This document shows, piece by piece, positions 8,117-16,054 of a stretch of DNA of 64,000 nucleotides. The notes beneath the pieces were generated by a model, which saw only the letters and a list, made by a program, of their open reading frames with translations, was not told the DNA's origin and searched no databases. The DNA comes from Methanoregula sp. (GTDB taxonomy: Archaea > Halobacteriota > Methanomicrobia > Methanomicrobiales > Methanospirillaceae): contig JBAZQB010000002.1 of the NCBI GenBank assembly GCA_041645435.1, positions 248,001 to 312,000 of the forward strand, given 5' to 3'. Within the stretch, counting starts at the first letter, position 1, and every line of letters starts with the position of its first letter. The translations under genes and the position numbers were made by a program.

Positions 8117-8384
8117 GCTATATTCTCCTGTTTTGGAAATGGGGTTAAAAAGGTTTTTTATTGCTGGGTAAATTTTCGCAGTTATCGCGGAGTTTTTGGG
8201 GAATCCGGGCGTGGATTGCGGTTGGTTTTGTGCGGTTAGTTTGGCTGGGAATTTTGGGAGACTGAGCGCGGCACACGGCGTAGATCGGTGGATGTTTTTG
8301 CGGGGAATTTTCCGGGATTTTTGCGGGATTTGGGGGATGGTGCCGCATCAATCAGCTAACCGGGCGGTTGTGTGCCTGGGGTCT
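8117..8384. other. Gene-free GT-rich stretch
   Basis: The plus strand is strongly G+T-biased, with short reiterated words such as GGGATTTTTGCGGG and GGGAATTTTCCGGG. No open frame here has protein-like composition. It probably holds the promoter of the minus-strand gene starting at 8116. Confidence 0.4.
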
Positions 8385-8436
8385 GACGCTCAATAGGGGC
8401 TCTGCCCCACGGCCAGCGTGGGCAAATCCCCGGCAT
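8385..8436 (+). repeat. Left copy of an inverted repeat flanking the DUF1016 gene
   Basis: About 50 bp beginning ACGCTCAATAGGGGCTCTGC and containing GCGTGGGCAAATCCCCGG. It matches the reverse complement of 9798-9846 over most of its length by eye. It ends a few bases past the stop codon of the nuclease gene. Confidence 0.6.
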
Positions 8437-8447
8437 TGGGAGCAGTC

Positions 8448-9488
8448 TTAGAGTATAATCTCTTTCAACCGTGTCGTATCCGGTAATTGTTCCCTGAATT
8501 GTGGGGGAAGTGCAGGCCCGACATGATAGGTAGAGATGGCCATCGGCTTTGACATGTCCCGCAGAGAATATTCTGCAATCACCCGGTTCTTTTCCCGGCA
8601 CAAGAGAATCCCAATACATGGCTTATCTATCGAAGGATCGCGGAGCAGATCATCTGCTGCTGACAGGTAGAAATTCAGTTTGCCGGCAAACTCCGGCACA
8701 AATGTGCCAACCTTCAGCTCGATGATGATATAGCAATGCAGCCGGGTATGGTAGAACAACAAGTCCAGATAAAAATCCTGGTCTCCGATTTCAAGGTGAT
8801 ATTCACTGCCGAGGAACGCGAATCCGATTCCGAGTTCGACTAAGAAATCCCTGAGCTTTTCGAGAAGTGATTGGTGAAGTTCCCGCTCGGAAATTTCCCG
8901 GCTGCGGCCCAGAAAATCAAAAATATAGGGGTCTTTGATAATCCCGAGGGCAAGTTCTGACTGTGGTACCGGAAGAGTAGTGGGGAAGTTGGTGACAGAA
9001 GTCCCGGTCCGGTTCACCAGTCCGCTCTCAATCTGGTGAACGAGTACATTCCGGCTCCAGCCATGCCGGATAGTTTCACGGATGTACCATTCCCGCTCTG
9101 CAGGGCCCTTCACTTTATCCAGAAGGGCAATATGATGATACCAGGTAATTTGTGCAAGCAGCTCTTGCACAATTGCTAAGTCACGCCATGCCCCGGCAAA
9201 TTTCTGCATATATTTCAGGTTCCTGACCGAGAATCCCTTCATATCGGGAAATTCATGGAGCAGGTCCGAGGATAAACGATCGATGACCTTTGCACCCCAG
9301 CCTTCCCGTTCCTGCCGGGTCAGGATATCGTCTCCTATCTGCCAGTAGAGCAGGACCAGTTCGCGGTTTACGGATAACGCAGCTTTAACTTGTGCTGACC
9401 GGATCCGGTTTTTTAACGAGACGATAAATTCCGGGTAGCCGTCAGGGGTATCCGGAGCTGGTGACGTGATTGCGGTTCTGGGTTTCAT
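8448..9488 (-). CDS. DUF1016 (YhcG-like) PD-(D/E)XK nuclease family protein
   Basis: 346 aa from ATG 9488. The N-terminal half carries the DUF1016_N signature (NRELVLLYWQIGDDILTRQE, DMKGFSVRNLKYMQKF). The C-terminal half has the nuclease core: GFAFLGSEYHLEIGDQDFYL, DLLFYHTRLHCYIIIELKVG, with D in DFYLDLLF and the E-x-K of IELKVG as the catalytic triad, then ADDLLRDPSIDKPCIGILLC. The family is widespread, mobile and often found beside restriction-modification or other defence genes; its exact role is not settled. Here it stands alone, bounded by an imperfect inverted repeat. Confidence 0.9.
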   Translation of the reverse strand: MKPRTAITSPAPDTPDGYPEFIVSLKNRIRSAQVKAALSVNRELVLLYWQIGDDILTRQEREGWGAKVIDRLSSDLLHEFPDMKGFSVRNLKYMQKFAGAWRDLAIVQELLAQITWYHHIALLDKVKGPAEREWYIRETIRHGWSRNVLVHQIESGLVNRTGTSVTNFPTTLPVPQSELALGIIKDPYIFDFLGRSREISERELHQSLLEKLRDFLVELGIGFAFLGSEYHLEIGDQDFYLDLLFYHTRLHCYIIIELKVGTFVPEFAGKLNFYLSAADDLLRDPSIDKPCIGILLCREKNRVIAEYSLRDMSKPMAISTYHVGPALPPQFREQLPDTTRLKEIIL

Positions 9489-9797
9489 GAATGAATCGCG
9501 TTCCTTATCCAATGTTTCGGTACTTGTGAGGATAAGGAACCCGGTTGGCGGGGTGAAAGTGTGGGAAAATGGCAGGTCCTTGAAGGTTCATTCTCTGTCA
9601 GCGTCGGGGTTGGTGGAAGTGAGGGTGTTCAGGTCGAAGGAGGGGGATTTTTGTGGAGAAGTGAAATTAATAGAGAATAGTTATATCACTCTCATCGAGG
9701 ATTCATTCATATCCCGTAGTATTTCTCCGGAAGGATCCCACGATTTTTGCAAAAAGATTCCCGCAGCGCAAACCACCAGCATCTCCGGCCCGGGCGC

Positions 9798-9846
9798 ATC
9801 CCCGGGGGCAAGCCCACGCAGCGAGAGGCGAAGCCCCGTTGAGCGT
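9798..9846 (-). repeat. Right copy of the inverted repeat flanking the DUF1016 gene
   Basis: On the minus strand it reads ACGCTCAACGGGGCTTCGCC and later GCGTGGGCTTGCCCCCGGGG, the counterpart of 8385-8436. The remaining gap, 9489-9797, has no convincing gene; open plus-strand frames across it are rich in Ser/Pro/Arg and look random. Confidence 0.6.
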
Positions 9847-9874
9847 AAAATCCCCCCTCCAAAATCCAAAAAAT

Positions 9875-10600
9875 TTACCCTTTCTTCCCCTTCTTCTTCC
9901 CCGGCACCACAGCCCCGTCTGAAAAGAACCCGGATGCTGCGAAATCCCCGACATCCATTACGTGAGATTTCTCACCGGAAGAGACAGCAGGGGCAATGAA
10001 CCGGAAGAATTCCTTGGAGTACTGCTCGTAGCTGAACCCTTCCGCCTCGATCACCCGTTTCCACTTGTCTTCCATGGACAAAATGCCCATAAAGGAGATC
10101 ATCAGGTACATCGAGATCAGGAACGGGTCGAGATCGGCCCGGATCGTACCGTCATCGATGCCCTCCCGGACAGCATCCTGCAGGATCATCCGGCACGTGC
10201 CATACCCTTTTCCGATATCCGCTGTATATGGGTTCTCTTGGGAAAAACGTTCAGACCCGTAAAAGTGGATAAGTCGCAGGTAATCCGGGTGCTCCTGGGA
10301 AAAGCGGTAATAGGCCTGGCCCATCAGGGCTACCTTGACAATGCCCGGGACCTCTGTCTCCATGCATTCCCGGTATTTTTCCTCCAGGATCGAGACGCCA
10401 CGGAGCACAATGGCCGCAAAGAGCGCCTCCTTATTTTTAAAATAGAGATAGAGAGTGGCCTTGTTCAGCTCGACCTCATGTGCGATCCCGTCCATGGAGA
10501 CATCATCATATCCGCGGGAAAAGAAGAGGCGCTCGGCTGTATCAAGGATCTCTTTTCTTCGCTGCTCCTTTTCCCGTTTTTTTCGTTCGGTGATACCCAT
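9875..10600 (-). CDS. TetR/AcrR family transcriptional regulator
   Basis: 241 aa. The N-terminal helix-turn-helix is typical: ILDTAERLFFSRGYDDVSMD, IAHEVELNKATLYLYFKNKE (residues ~18-60). The C-terminal ligand domain is helical, with YYRFSQEHPDYLRLIHFYGS as seen in related regulators, and ends in a Lys/Gly tail. It lies 27 bp downstream of the flavodoxin/ferredoxin gene on the same strand, so the two are probably co-transcribed and the regulator may control that gene and itself. The effector is unknown. Confidence 0.88.
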   Translation of the reverse strand: MGITERKKREKEQRRKEILDTAERLFFSRGYDDVSMDGIAHEVELNKATLYLYFKNKEALFAAIVLRGVSILEEKYRECMETEVPGIVKVALMGQAYYRFSQEHPDYLRLIHFYGSERFSQENPYTADIGKGYGTCRMILQDAVREGIDDGTIRADLDPFLISMYLMISFMGILSMEDKWKRVIEAEGFSYEQYSKEFFRFIAPAVSSGEKSHVMDVGDFAASGFFSDGAVVPGKKKGKKG

Positions 10601-10627
10601 TCTTCCACACCTTCTGACATTTACCCA

Positions 10628-11452
10628 TTATAAAGAGTATTCCGGCTCCTTTCGCTCTTTGTATAAAGTATACAAACGCAACGAAGCGTCCCTGACCATG
10701 CCGGGTTTTATCGTTCTTACGTGTTTGGGGCAGTGTTTGATGCAGGCACAGCACGTGATGCATTTTTCCGTGTCGATCTGCCTGCTGTTCCCCGGATCGA
10801 CCGCCCCGACCGGGCATCCCTCTGCACAAGTCCCGCACTGGGTACATGCATCGCCGACTGCAATAAAATCAACATTCCAGAACGGGGTATCTCTCCGGTA
10901 AGGATGACACGGCTCTCCCCGGTAAGGATGACAGCCGGGGATTTTTACTTCAGAAATCGTGTCGGCAGATGTTACCGACCGGAGTTTTTCTTGTATTTTT
11001 TGCCCGAACAATTCTGCAATTTTCAGGTCACCTGTATCAGGACGACCCACGGCAGTTGGTATTTCAGCAGTGGAAAAGGAGTGTTCCCCGATGAACGCTG
11101 CACCGGCAACCGGTTTACATCCACATTCAGTCAGGATATCATTCAGCTCGAGCAGGGCATCGTCATACGCGCGATTGCCATACACGACAACGCTGACAGC
11201 GGGCGTATGATGCGCCTCGAGCGTATGCAGCCATTCGGTCACCAGTGCCGGCACTCTTGCCATATACACCGGCACACCAACAATGAGTAATTCTTTTTCT
11301 GATGTTCGTAACGGTTGTTCTCTCGCGTCCGGCCTCGTGATATCCAGTTCTTCCACGGTGCCGGGATGTATTCCGCGTGCTATTCCCCGGACTGCCGCTT
11401 GCGTTGTTCCCGTGGGTGAAAAATAAACGAGTTTCACTGTTTGTATTTTCAT
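10628..11452 (-). CDS. EFR1-type flavodoxin / 2[4Fe-4S] ferredoxin fusion protein
   Basis: 274 aa. The N-terminus has the flavodoxin FMN phosphate loop (LVYFSPTGTTQAAV) and further flavodoxin segments (LLIVGVPVYMARVP, VVVYGNRAYDDALLEL). The C-terminus has two Cys clusters, CTQCGTCAEGCPVGA and CITCCACIKHCPKHV, for two [4Fe-4S] clusters. Such fusions are thought to pass electrons between a ferredoxin pool and a flavin acceptor. Between the domains is a short tandem duplication (CHPYRGEPCHPYR; near-identical 18-bp DNA units at about 10900-10935). ATG 11452 follows GGGAG. Upstream partner of the TetR gene. Confidence 0.88.
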   Translation of the reverse strand: MKIQTVKLVYFSPTGTTQAAVRGIARGIHPGTVEELDITRPDAREQPLRTSEKELLIVGVPVYMARVPALVTEWLHTLEAHHTPAVSVVVYGNRAYDDALLELNDILTECGCKPVAGAAFIGEHSFSTAEIPTAVGRPDTGDLKIAELFGQKIQEKLRSVTSADTISEVKIPGCHPYRGEPCHPYRRDTPFWNVDFIAVGDACTQCGTCAEGCPVGAVDPGNSRQIDTEKCITCCACIKHCPKHVRTIKPGMVRDASLRLYTLYKERKEPEYSL

Positions 11453-11500
11453 CTGATTCTCCCTGAAGTGGTTGACGTTGTCCTGATAATATCCATGATT

Positions 11501-12370
11501 TTAATTCCCGTTTTCCGCTGTCAGCAGACAATTCTCCACAGGCGCTGCAAGACCTTCGTTTTCCCGCCAGCCTGCAAGCTTTGTTTCAATGCTGCGGAAC
11601 ATCCGGGTCCGCTCCTCCTCAGGCAATGCTGCGATCTGTGCAGCAACCGGTAATGCCGAGAAATATGCGGGAAGGAGCTCGGCAAGTGACGGGTGACGGG
11701 CGATTTTCACTTTGGACCGGATGCGTATGTTGGAAAACCCGGCATCACTGACCAGGTTGTGCAGCACCTTATGATTGGAAAGTGAACTGGCAACCTTGAA
11801 AATCGTTGTCGAATCCTCGCCGAAATATTCCGAAAAAACATCGCATATGACCATCACGTGCGGACACATTTCGGGACGGCCCCATACACTCAGGGCAAGC
11901 GTTCCCTGTGGTGCAAGGACTCTTTTCATCTCCCGCAGTGCCGCTGCCTTGTCCGGGAAAAACTGGAGCCCCTGCTGGCAGAGGACCGTGTCAAATTCCC
12001 CGGAGGAAAACGGCATCCGGGATACGTCGCTGTGATACCACTCGATGCCAGTCGCACCCTCTAATCCTGCACACCTGCCGGCAACCCGGAGCATTCCTTC
12101 GTTGAAGTCAAGCCCGGCGATCCTGCCACCCGGTTCGACAAGACCTGCCGCCTTCCGCGCAACGATCCCGGTGCCGCAGGCAACATCCAGTACTCGTTTT
12201 TTTGGGCCGACACGTCCGGCATCGATGAGGCTTGGTGTCCAGTCAGCCATCCATGTCGGGACGATAACCCGTTCGTAGGTTTCAGGACCATCGGTATTCA
12301 TCTGCCATCTGAAGGTGGTGCGGTTGTCCTGCAATTTTTTGCTGGTCTCATGAATGATATTGCTCTCCAT
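11501..12370 (-). CDS. Class I SAM-dependent methyltransferase
   Basis: 289 aa from ATG 12370. Motif I is VLDVACGTGIVARKAA, followed by IAGLDFNEGMLRVA, a motif II-like FDTVLCQQGLQFFPD, and LREMKRVLAPQGTLALSVWG, the layout of UbiE/COQ5-like enzymes (methyltransferase type 11). The C-terminal third (residues ~190-289) is a helical substrate cap. Substrate unknown. The start codon is preceded within 75 bp by nested inverted repeats over an AT-rich promoter (12373-12443). An upstream TTG in the same frame would run through this operator and is unlikely. Confidence 0.88.
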   Translation of the reverse strand: MESNIIHETSKKLQDNRTTFRWQMNTDGPETYERVIVPTWMADWTPSLIDAGRVGPKKRVLDVACGTGIVARKAAGLVEPGGRIAGLDFNEGMLRVAGRCAGLEGATGIEWYHSDVSRMPFSSGEFDTVLCQQGLQFFPDKAAALREMKRVLAPQGTLALSVWGRPEMCPHVMVICDVFSEYFGEDSTTIFKVASSLSNHKVLHNLVSDAGFSNIRIRSKVKIARHPSLAELLPAYFSALPVAAQIAALPEEERTRMFRSIETKLAGWRENEGLAAPVENCLLTAENGN

Positions 12371-12372
12371 CG

Positions 12373-12443
12373 AACTCACACTACAGTTATCACTTTTGGT
12401 TAAATTATAACTATCGGTTATTTTGTAACCACTAGTGTGAGTT
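12373..12443 (-). promoter_or_regulatory. Promoter/operator region with nested inverted repeats before the methyltransferase gene
   Basis: AACTCACACTA (12373-12383) and TAGTGTGAGTT (12433-12443) are perfect 11-bp inverted arms. Inside them TGGTTA (12397-12402) and TAACCA (12426-12431) form a second pair, around the AT-rich core AAATTATAAC (12403-12412) that can serve as the TATA box. The layout suggests binding of a dimeric or tetrameric regulator, or a cruciform. Confidence 0.5.
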
Positions 12444-12445
12444 AT

Positions 12446-12515
12446 GGACAATCCGGGTAACCGGATTGTTGTGGGGCCGCCGTCAATTGCCGGAACCGGG
12501 GCACTGAAAAAGCGT
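12446..12515 (+). repeat. Island repeat R, copy 1 (partial)
   Basis: The right half of the repeat: a CAATCCGG-GTAA-CCGGATTG hairpin (12450-12469), GGGGCCGCCGTCAATTGC and CCGGAACCGGGGCACTGA. It marks the left edge of the repeat-gene array. Confidence 0.75.
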
Positions 12516-12580
12516 ATGGAGAATAAAACAAAAAGAGTAGGAATATCTTAATCCCGCCCGATTATCTATAACGGTGAATC

Positions 12581-13210
12581 ATGCGCACACTCTATCTCTA
12601 TATCCTCGATACCTTAGCTGACTGGGAGCCGGGCCATGTCCTGGCCGAGCTCCGCTCCGGACGGTACCTGAAAGATCCGTCACTCCGGTATTCCGTTGTA
12701 CTATGCGGCAGTAACCTGGATCCCGTCACCACCATGGGCGGGCTGCATCTGACGCCGGAAGTCCTCATAACAGATATCCACCCCATCCCCGGCGACGTAC
12801 TCGTGCTACCGGGAGCAGATACCTGGCTTGATCCAGCACAGGAACCCGCCCTCAAGGTGGCAGGACAGTTGCCTGATGAAGGAATACTTGTTGCCGCTAT
12901 CTGCGGTGCGACGCTGGGCCTTGCAAACGCCGGCCTGCTGGACAAACGCCCGCACACCAGCAACGATCCTGCTGCCCTGAAAATGTTCTGCCCGAACTAC
13001 CGGGGCGAGAATCATTATGTGAACGAACCCGCAGTGACTGACGGCAATCTCATCACCGCAAGCGGACTTGCACCGGCAGAGTTCGCGTACCATGTCTTCC
13101 GGAGCCTGGATGTCATAGCACCTGCAACGCTCGAAGCCTGGCATGGGCTTTTCACCACCCGGCAGCCTGAATATTTCTATGCCCTGATGGGCTCCCTGCC
13201 GCAACGGTAG
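12581..13210 (+). CDS. DJ-1/PfpI family (class I glutamine amidotransferase-like) protein
   Basis: 209 aa. The flavodoxin-like fold is visible as MRTLYLYILDTLADWEPGHV, DVLVLPGADTWLDP and the nucleophile elbow ILVAAICGATLGLANAGLLD with Cys108. After it comes KRPHTSND, common in this group (YdeA/DR1199-like). Members act as proteases, glyoxalases/deglycases or chaperones; which applies here cannot be read from sequence. The gene lies alone between repeat copies R1 and R2. Confidence 0.88.
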   Translation: MRTLYLYILDTLADWEPGHVLAELRSGRYLKDPSLRYSVVLCGSNLDPVTTMGGLHLTPEVLITDIHPIPGDVLVLPGADTWLDPAQEPALKVAGQLPDEGILVAAICGATLGLANAGLLDKRPHTSNDPAALKMFCPNYRGENHYVNEPAVTDGNLITASGLAPAEFAYHVFRSLDVIAPATLEAWHGLFTTRQPEYFYALMGSLPQR

Positions 13211-13220
13211 GGATTCCTGA

Positions 13221-13322
13221 GCGTGCGTGTGGGGCGGACCCGGGACCGGATCCAGTACATGACCTGTCGTTGATCTCCGGAACCGGGGTTACTGAGGAGC
13301 GCCGGTAATGACGGGTCGACGT
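13221..13322 (+). repeat. Island repeat R, copy 2
   Basis: Begins GCGTGCGTGTGGGGCGGACC, has the diverged centre GGGACCGGATCC, and ends CTCCGGAACCGGGG...GAGCGCCGGTAATGACGGG (abridged). Same orientation as the other copies. Confidence 0.8.
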
Positions 13323-13348
13323 GCAAGCGTGTTGGGCGGCCTTCCCGT

Positions 13349-13624
13349 TTAGATCCTGCCGTACTTTTTATGCGCCTGTTCCGTGGTCATGATCTCGTTG
13401 ATGATGATCTCCTCGCCATCAGGATAAAAGAAGATAGTGTACCGGTATGACACGTGCATCCGGTACCGCTCTTTTTTCATAGTGAGCCGCTTGATATCGC
13501 CTGTCGCATGCGGATGGTAAGCAAGACGATCGATATGTTCACCTACGATACGAAGATCCTTGTCGGGAATATCTTCGAGAAACTTAATCGCCCTTTCTGT
13601 GATCCGTATCTTCACTTTTATCAC
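13349..13624 (-). CDS. RelE/ParE-superfamily toxin
   Basis: 91 aa from GTG 13624, which overlaps the antitoxin stop codon (GTGA). The sequence ITERAIKFLEDIPDKDLRIV, HIDRLAYHPHATGDIKRLTM, YRMHVSYRYTIFFYPDGEEI fits the RelE/ParE fold of ribosome-dependent mRNA interferases or gyrase poisons; the final ...EQAHKKYGRI is typical. An alternative GTG two codons later (13615) is possible. Paired with the upstream antitoxin; the pair lies between repeat copies R2 and R3. Confidence 0.88.
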   Translation of the reverse strand: MIKVKIRITERAIKFLEDIPDKDLRIVGEHIDRLAYHPHATGDIKRLTMKKERYRMHVSYRYTIFFYPDGEEIIINEIMTTEQAHKKYGRI

Positions 13625-13854
13625 GTCTTTGAAAGGCCGAGACCCTTCTTCGCCTTGTCCCACGTTACGGTCTTTTCGGTCGCATCGATCTCATCGAGAT
13701 CTGCGATGAGCTGCTTGCGCTGGTGCTCGGATATGAGCTCGGCGATTGTATCGTCGAATGTCTGGCCCGGTTTCCGGAGGTTTGAGAGGGTTGCCCAGGT
13801 GCCCGGCGTCAGGGCGACTCTTTTATTCGCGATTTCTCCTTCTGCTGATGACAT
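13621..13854 (-). CDS. Antitoxin of the RelE-type module (DUF7557-like)
   Basis: 77 aa. The N-terminus (KRVALTPGTWATLSNLRKPG, QTFDDTIAELISEH) resembles the small ribbon-helix-helix-like antitoxins of archaeal relBE modules; the C-terminus (DATEKTVTWDKAKKGLGLS) would wrap the toxin. CAGGGAGC provides a ribosome binding site just before the ATG at 13854. The stop overlaps the toxin start. A 15-bp palindrome at 13911-13925 is a likely autoregulatory operator. Confidence 0.82.
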   Translation of the reverse strand: MSSAEGEIANKRVALTPGTWATLSNLRKPGQTFDDTIAELISEHQRKQLIADLDEIDATEKTVTWDKAKKGLGLSKT

Positions 13855-13910
13855 GGTACGTGCTCCCTGGCGATCGGTAAAACCGTATCGCGAAAAAGTT
13901 CATGATTGGC

Positions 13911-13925
13911 ATGCTGGTACAGCAT
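13911..13925 (-). promoter_or_regulatory. Palindromic operator candidate before the TA module
   Basis: ATGCTG-GTA-CAGCAT is a perfect inverted repeat, 57 bp before the antitoxin start. An AT-rich TTTAATAG lies further upstream (minus strand, near 13963) as a TATA candidate, so the palindrome would overlap the transcription start. TA operons commonly self-repress at such sites. Confidence 0.45.
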
Positions 13926-14035
13926 GGTGATATTGACAAGATTGACAGGATTTCCTATTAAATGTATGGCACGATGCAATTATCCCGGCAGGTTGCTGAG
14001 GGGACTGAAGGGCGCAGGTAAGGGGGGGTCGGGAC

Positions 14036-14145
14036 GCATGCGTGGCTGGGCGGACCCGTCTTCTCAGCGATTGACGGACCCGGAACCGGATTGGTACCGG
14101 ACTTCTCGATAATCTCCGGAACCCCGGGGCACTGAAAAGTAATGG
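14036..14145 (+). repeat. Island repeat R, copy 3
   Basis: One of the most complete copies: GCGTGGCTGGGCGGACCCGT, GATTGACGGACCCGGAACCG, GATTGGTACCGGAC, then CTCCGGAACCCCGGGGCACTG. The centre folds as an imperfect palindrome. Confidence 0.85.
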
Positions 14146-14233
14146 TATTGAACGGCAAAACAACACACGTTCATGCCGGAAAAAATGTTGAACTCCGATC
14201 AGGTTTGCCAGATTATCTTTCAGGAATAGCGTA

Positions 14234-14917
14234 TCAGGTTTTCTTCACTGAATAACGGAGCCATAGAATACCCGTCCCCAGTACCTCACTTTTAAGAAGT
14301 TGCAGGGGAACCTGAAGATCCATAAAACCGGCTTTATGGGGATCGAACATAGTTGGATCCGGTGCACCACCTGCAAGATACGGATGGATAAGGACACTCA
14401 CTTCATCAACAACCCCTGCCTGCAGGAGCACACTGTTGAGGGTCCCCCCGCTGTCAGCCCTGATCGTGTTAATACCGTAATCCCGGTTCAGCATATCCAG
14501 AGCGGTACGCATATCGATATGGTCATCTCCGGTTACAATAGCTGCGATCTTTTCATCCCGGAGAAAATCCAGATATTCTTGTGGGGTTGAGGATGAACAC
14601 AGAGCTAAAACGTCCCGCATGTAGGGCCATTTCCGTATTGCATCCCAGCAACGCACCCTTCCCCGGCTGTCAGCGATGACCAGTAACGGGCGGGGATCAG
14701 GGAGTCCATGGGGAGGTCTGAACATCTCCTCATGCTCCGGGGGGATATCCAGCGCAGGATTGTCCCGGGCTGCTGCAAGCACCGTTTCACTACCGAAAAG
14801 AATAGCATCGGGGTTCCATTGTGCAGCAAGCGCATAATAGAGTTCAAGATCCGCCGGAAATCCGGTTATACGACCATCGAGACTTGTAGCGGTATGGAGA
14901 ATGACTTTTGGCAGCAT
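14234..14917 (-). CDS. RibD C-terminal / dihydrofolate-reductase-fold protein
   Basis: 227 aa. MLPKVILHTATSLDGRITGF is the standard start of the RibD_C/DHFR fold, followed by DAILFGSETVLAAARDNPAL, PLLVIADSRGRVR, IAAIVTGDDHIDM and IRADSGGTLNSVLLQAGVVD with the NADPH-binding SGGTLN segment. Related archaeal enzymes reduce the ribosylamino-pyrimidine intermediate of riboflavin synthesis. The protein lacks a deaminase domain. In this accessory island it could be a paralogue with another substrate. It is alone between repeat copies R3 and R4. Confidence 0.85.
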   Translation of the reverse strand: MLPKVILHTATSLDGRITGFPADLELYYALAAQWNPDAILFGSETVLAAARDNPALDIPPEHEEMFRPPHGLPDPRPLLVIADSRGRVRCWDAIRKWPYMRDVLALCSSSTPQEYLDFLRDEKIAAIVTGDDHIDMRTALDMLNRDYGINTIRADSGGTLNSVLLQAGVVDEVSVLIHPYLAGGAPDPTMFDPHKAGFMDLQVPLQLLKSEVLGTGILWLRYSVKKT

Positions 14918-15054
14918 AGAAAATTCCTTAGAGGTATTTCTCCAGCCAGGGAATTATAAAAACGTGGTGTGCGGAGTGAAACTAACATTCTGCTTTTACC
15001 TGCGAAACCAGATTTTTTTTTTAGTGGAGGCTGGTCACCCTCTCCCATTATAGC

Positions 15055-15155
15055 CGAGGGTGGTGGTGCGGACCCATCCTCTCTTTGATTGACGGACCCG
15101 GAACCGGATGGTACCGTGGCCGTCGCCAGTCTCCGGTACTGACAGCGGGCCTGAT
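15055..15155 (+). repeat. Island repeat R, copy 4
   Basis: GGTGGTGCGGACCCATCC, TTGATTGACGGACCCGGAAC, CGGATGGTACCGTGGCCGTC, then CTCCGGTACTGACAGCG. The right end is diverged. It occupies most of the gap between the RibD-like gene and the ICMT-like gene. Confidence 0.82.
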
Positions 15156-15208
15156 ACCAGGAAAACGAGAATGAAGAGATTAGTTTCATGGGGTTTAACC
15201 GCCCTATA

Positions 15209-15220
15209 CTAAAAAATACA
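15209..15220 (+). promoter_or_regulatory. TATA-like box for the ICMT-like gene
   Basis: CTAAAAAATACA lies about 25 bp before the ATG at 15240, so the transcript would be nearly leaderless. Confidence 0.35.
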
Positions 15221-15239
15221 AAAATTACCGGTGGGATCT

Positions 15240-15677
15240 ATGGCAGACGGACAAGATTATTTTATCATCCTGCTCGTCCTGTCGGTTTTGCTGCATTTCG
15301 TATTCCCTGTTCTGGTGTTCCTTTCCCCTCCCTTGACGTATTCCGGGTTTCTCATCATCGGCTTTGGTCTTGTTCTGGCTTTTTGCAGCCGTTCATTATT
15401 CCTGAAAAATGCAACAACCCTGCAGCCGTCTGAAGAACCCACGTCGCTTGTGACCTCCGGCCCGTTTCGTATCAGCCGTAATCCGATATACCTGGGAATG
15501 GCATCAATCCTCTTAGGTGTCGCAGTATTGTTGGGAACACTGGTCACCCTTGTATTTCCCGTCATTTTCGTTATATTGATCGAATTTTTCATTATTCCGG
15601 GCGAAGAGCGGAAGCTGGAAAAAATATTTGGGGAACCGTACCGGGAGTATAAAAAAAGTGTCCGGAGGTGGATATAA
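15240..15677 (+). CDS. Isoprenylcysteine carboxyl methyltransferase-family membrane protein
   Basis: 145 aa with four membrane segments. The signature SGPFRISRNPIYLGM and the C-terminal IPGEERKLEKIFGEPYREYK, KSVRRWI match the ICMT/PEMT-like methyltransferase family, which use SAM at the membrane face. In archaea the substrate is unknown (possibly a lipid or small hydrophobic compound). The ATG at 15240 is preferred over an in-frame GTG at 15231. It is followed by the P-type ATPase gene on the same strand after a 377-bp gap, so they are probably separate transcripts. Confidence 0.88.
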   Translation: MADGQDYFIILLVLSVLLHFVFPVLVFLSPPLTYSGFLIIGFGLVLAFCSRSLFLKNATTLQPSEEPTSLVTSGPFRISRNPIYLGMASILLGVAVLLGTLVTLVFPVIFVILIEFFIIPGEERKLEKIFGEPYREYKKSVRRWI

Positions 15678-16054
15678 CACCGTATGCTTTCCGGTGGGGT
15701 ATAACGTATGGTGTGCGGGTGGAATGAAGTAGAGACGAACAGTGTCGACTGTCATCAACGTTCAGGTCAGTTATTTATCCGCGGAGCGGAGGCCTCCACC
15801 GAACGCAGTTAGGGCGGTAGTAACTAAAAAAAAAGATCTTCACGATTCTTTTATATATTTTTAATATAAATTCCCGTTTTGTTTCTCATCAAAATCCGGA
15901 TGTGAACAGATGGCGTTCCCGAATTCAATTCGAAATAGTAAGGAAAAGATAAAAACCGGGGCCTCTCTAGGGGAAAAACTAAAAAGGGCACACAACTCCT
16001 CAGCCATCATGCAACAGACCCGGCACGGGAATTTCGCGAAATGAACCCGGGAAG
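15678..16054. other. Intergenic region before the P-type ATPase gene
   Basis: No gene seen. It holds a GGAGGCCTCC palindrome (15788-15797) and a strongly AT-rich block at 15848-15872 (TTTATATATTTTTAATATAA) likely to include a TATA box. A second candidate, AAAACTAAAAAGG near 15974, is closer to the start codon. Confidence 0.45.

Noticed and set aside
9466..9999. 177-codon plus-strand frame between the DUF1016 and TetR genes
   Set aside because: It overlaps both neighbours, has Ser/Pro/Arg-biased composition and contains one arm of the inverted repeat.
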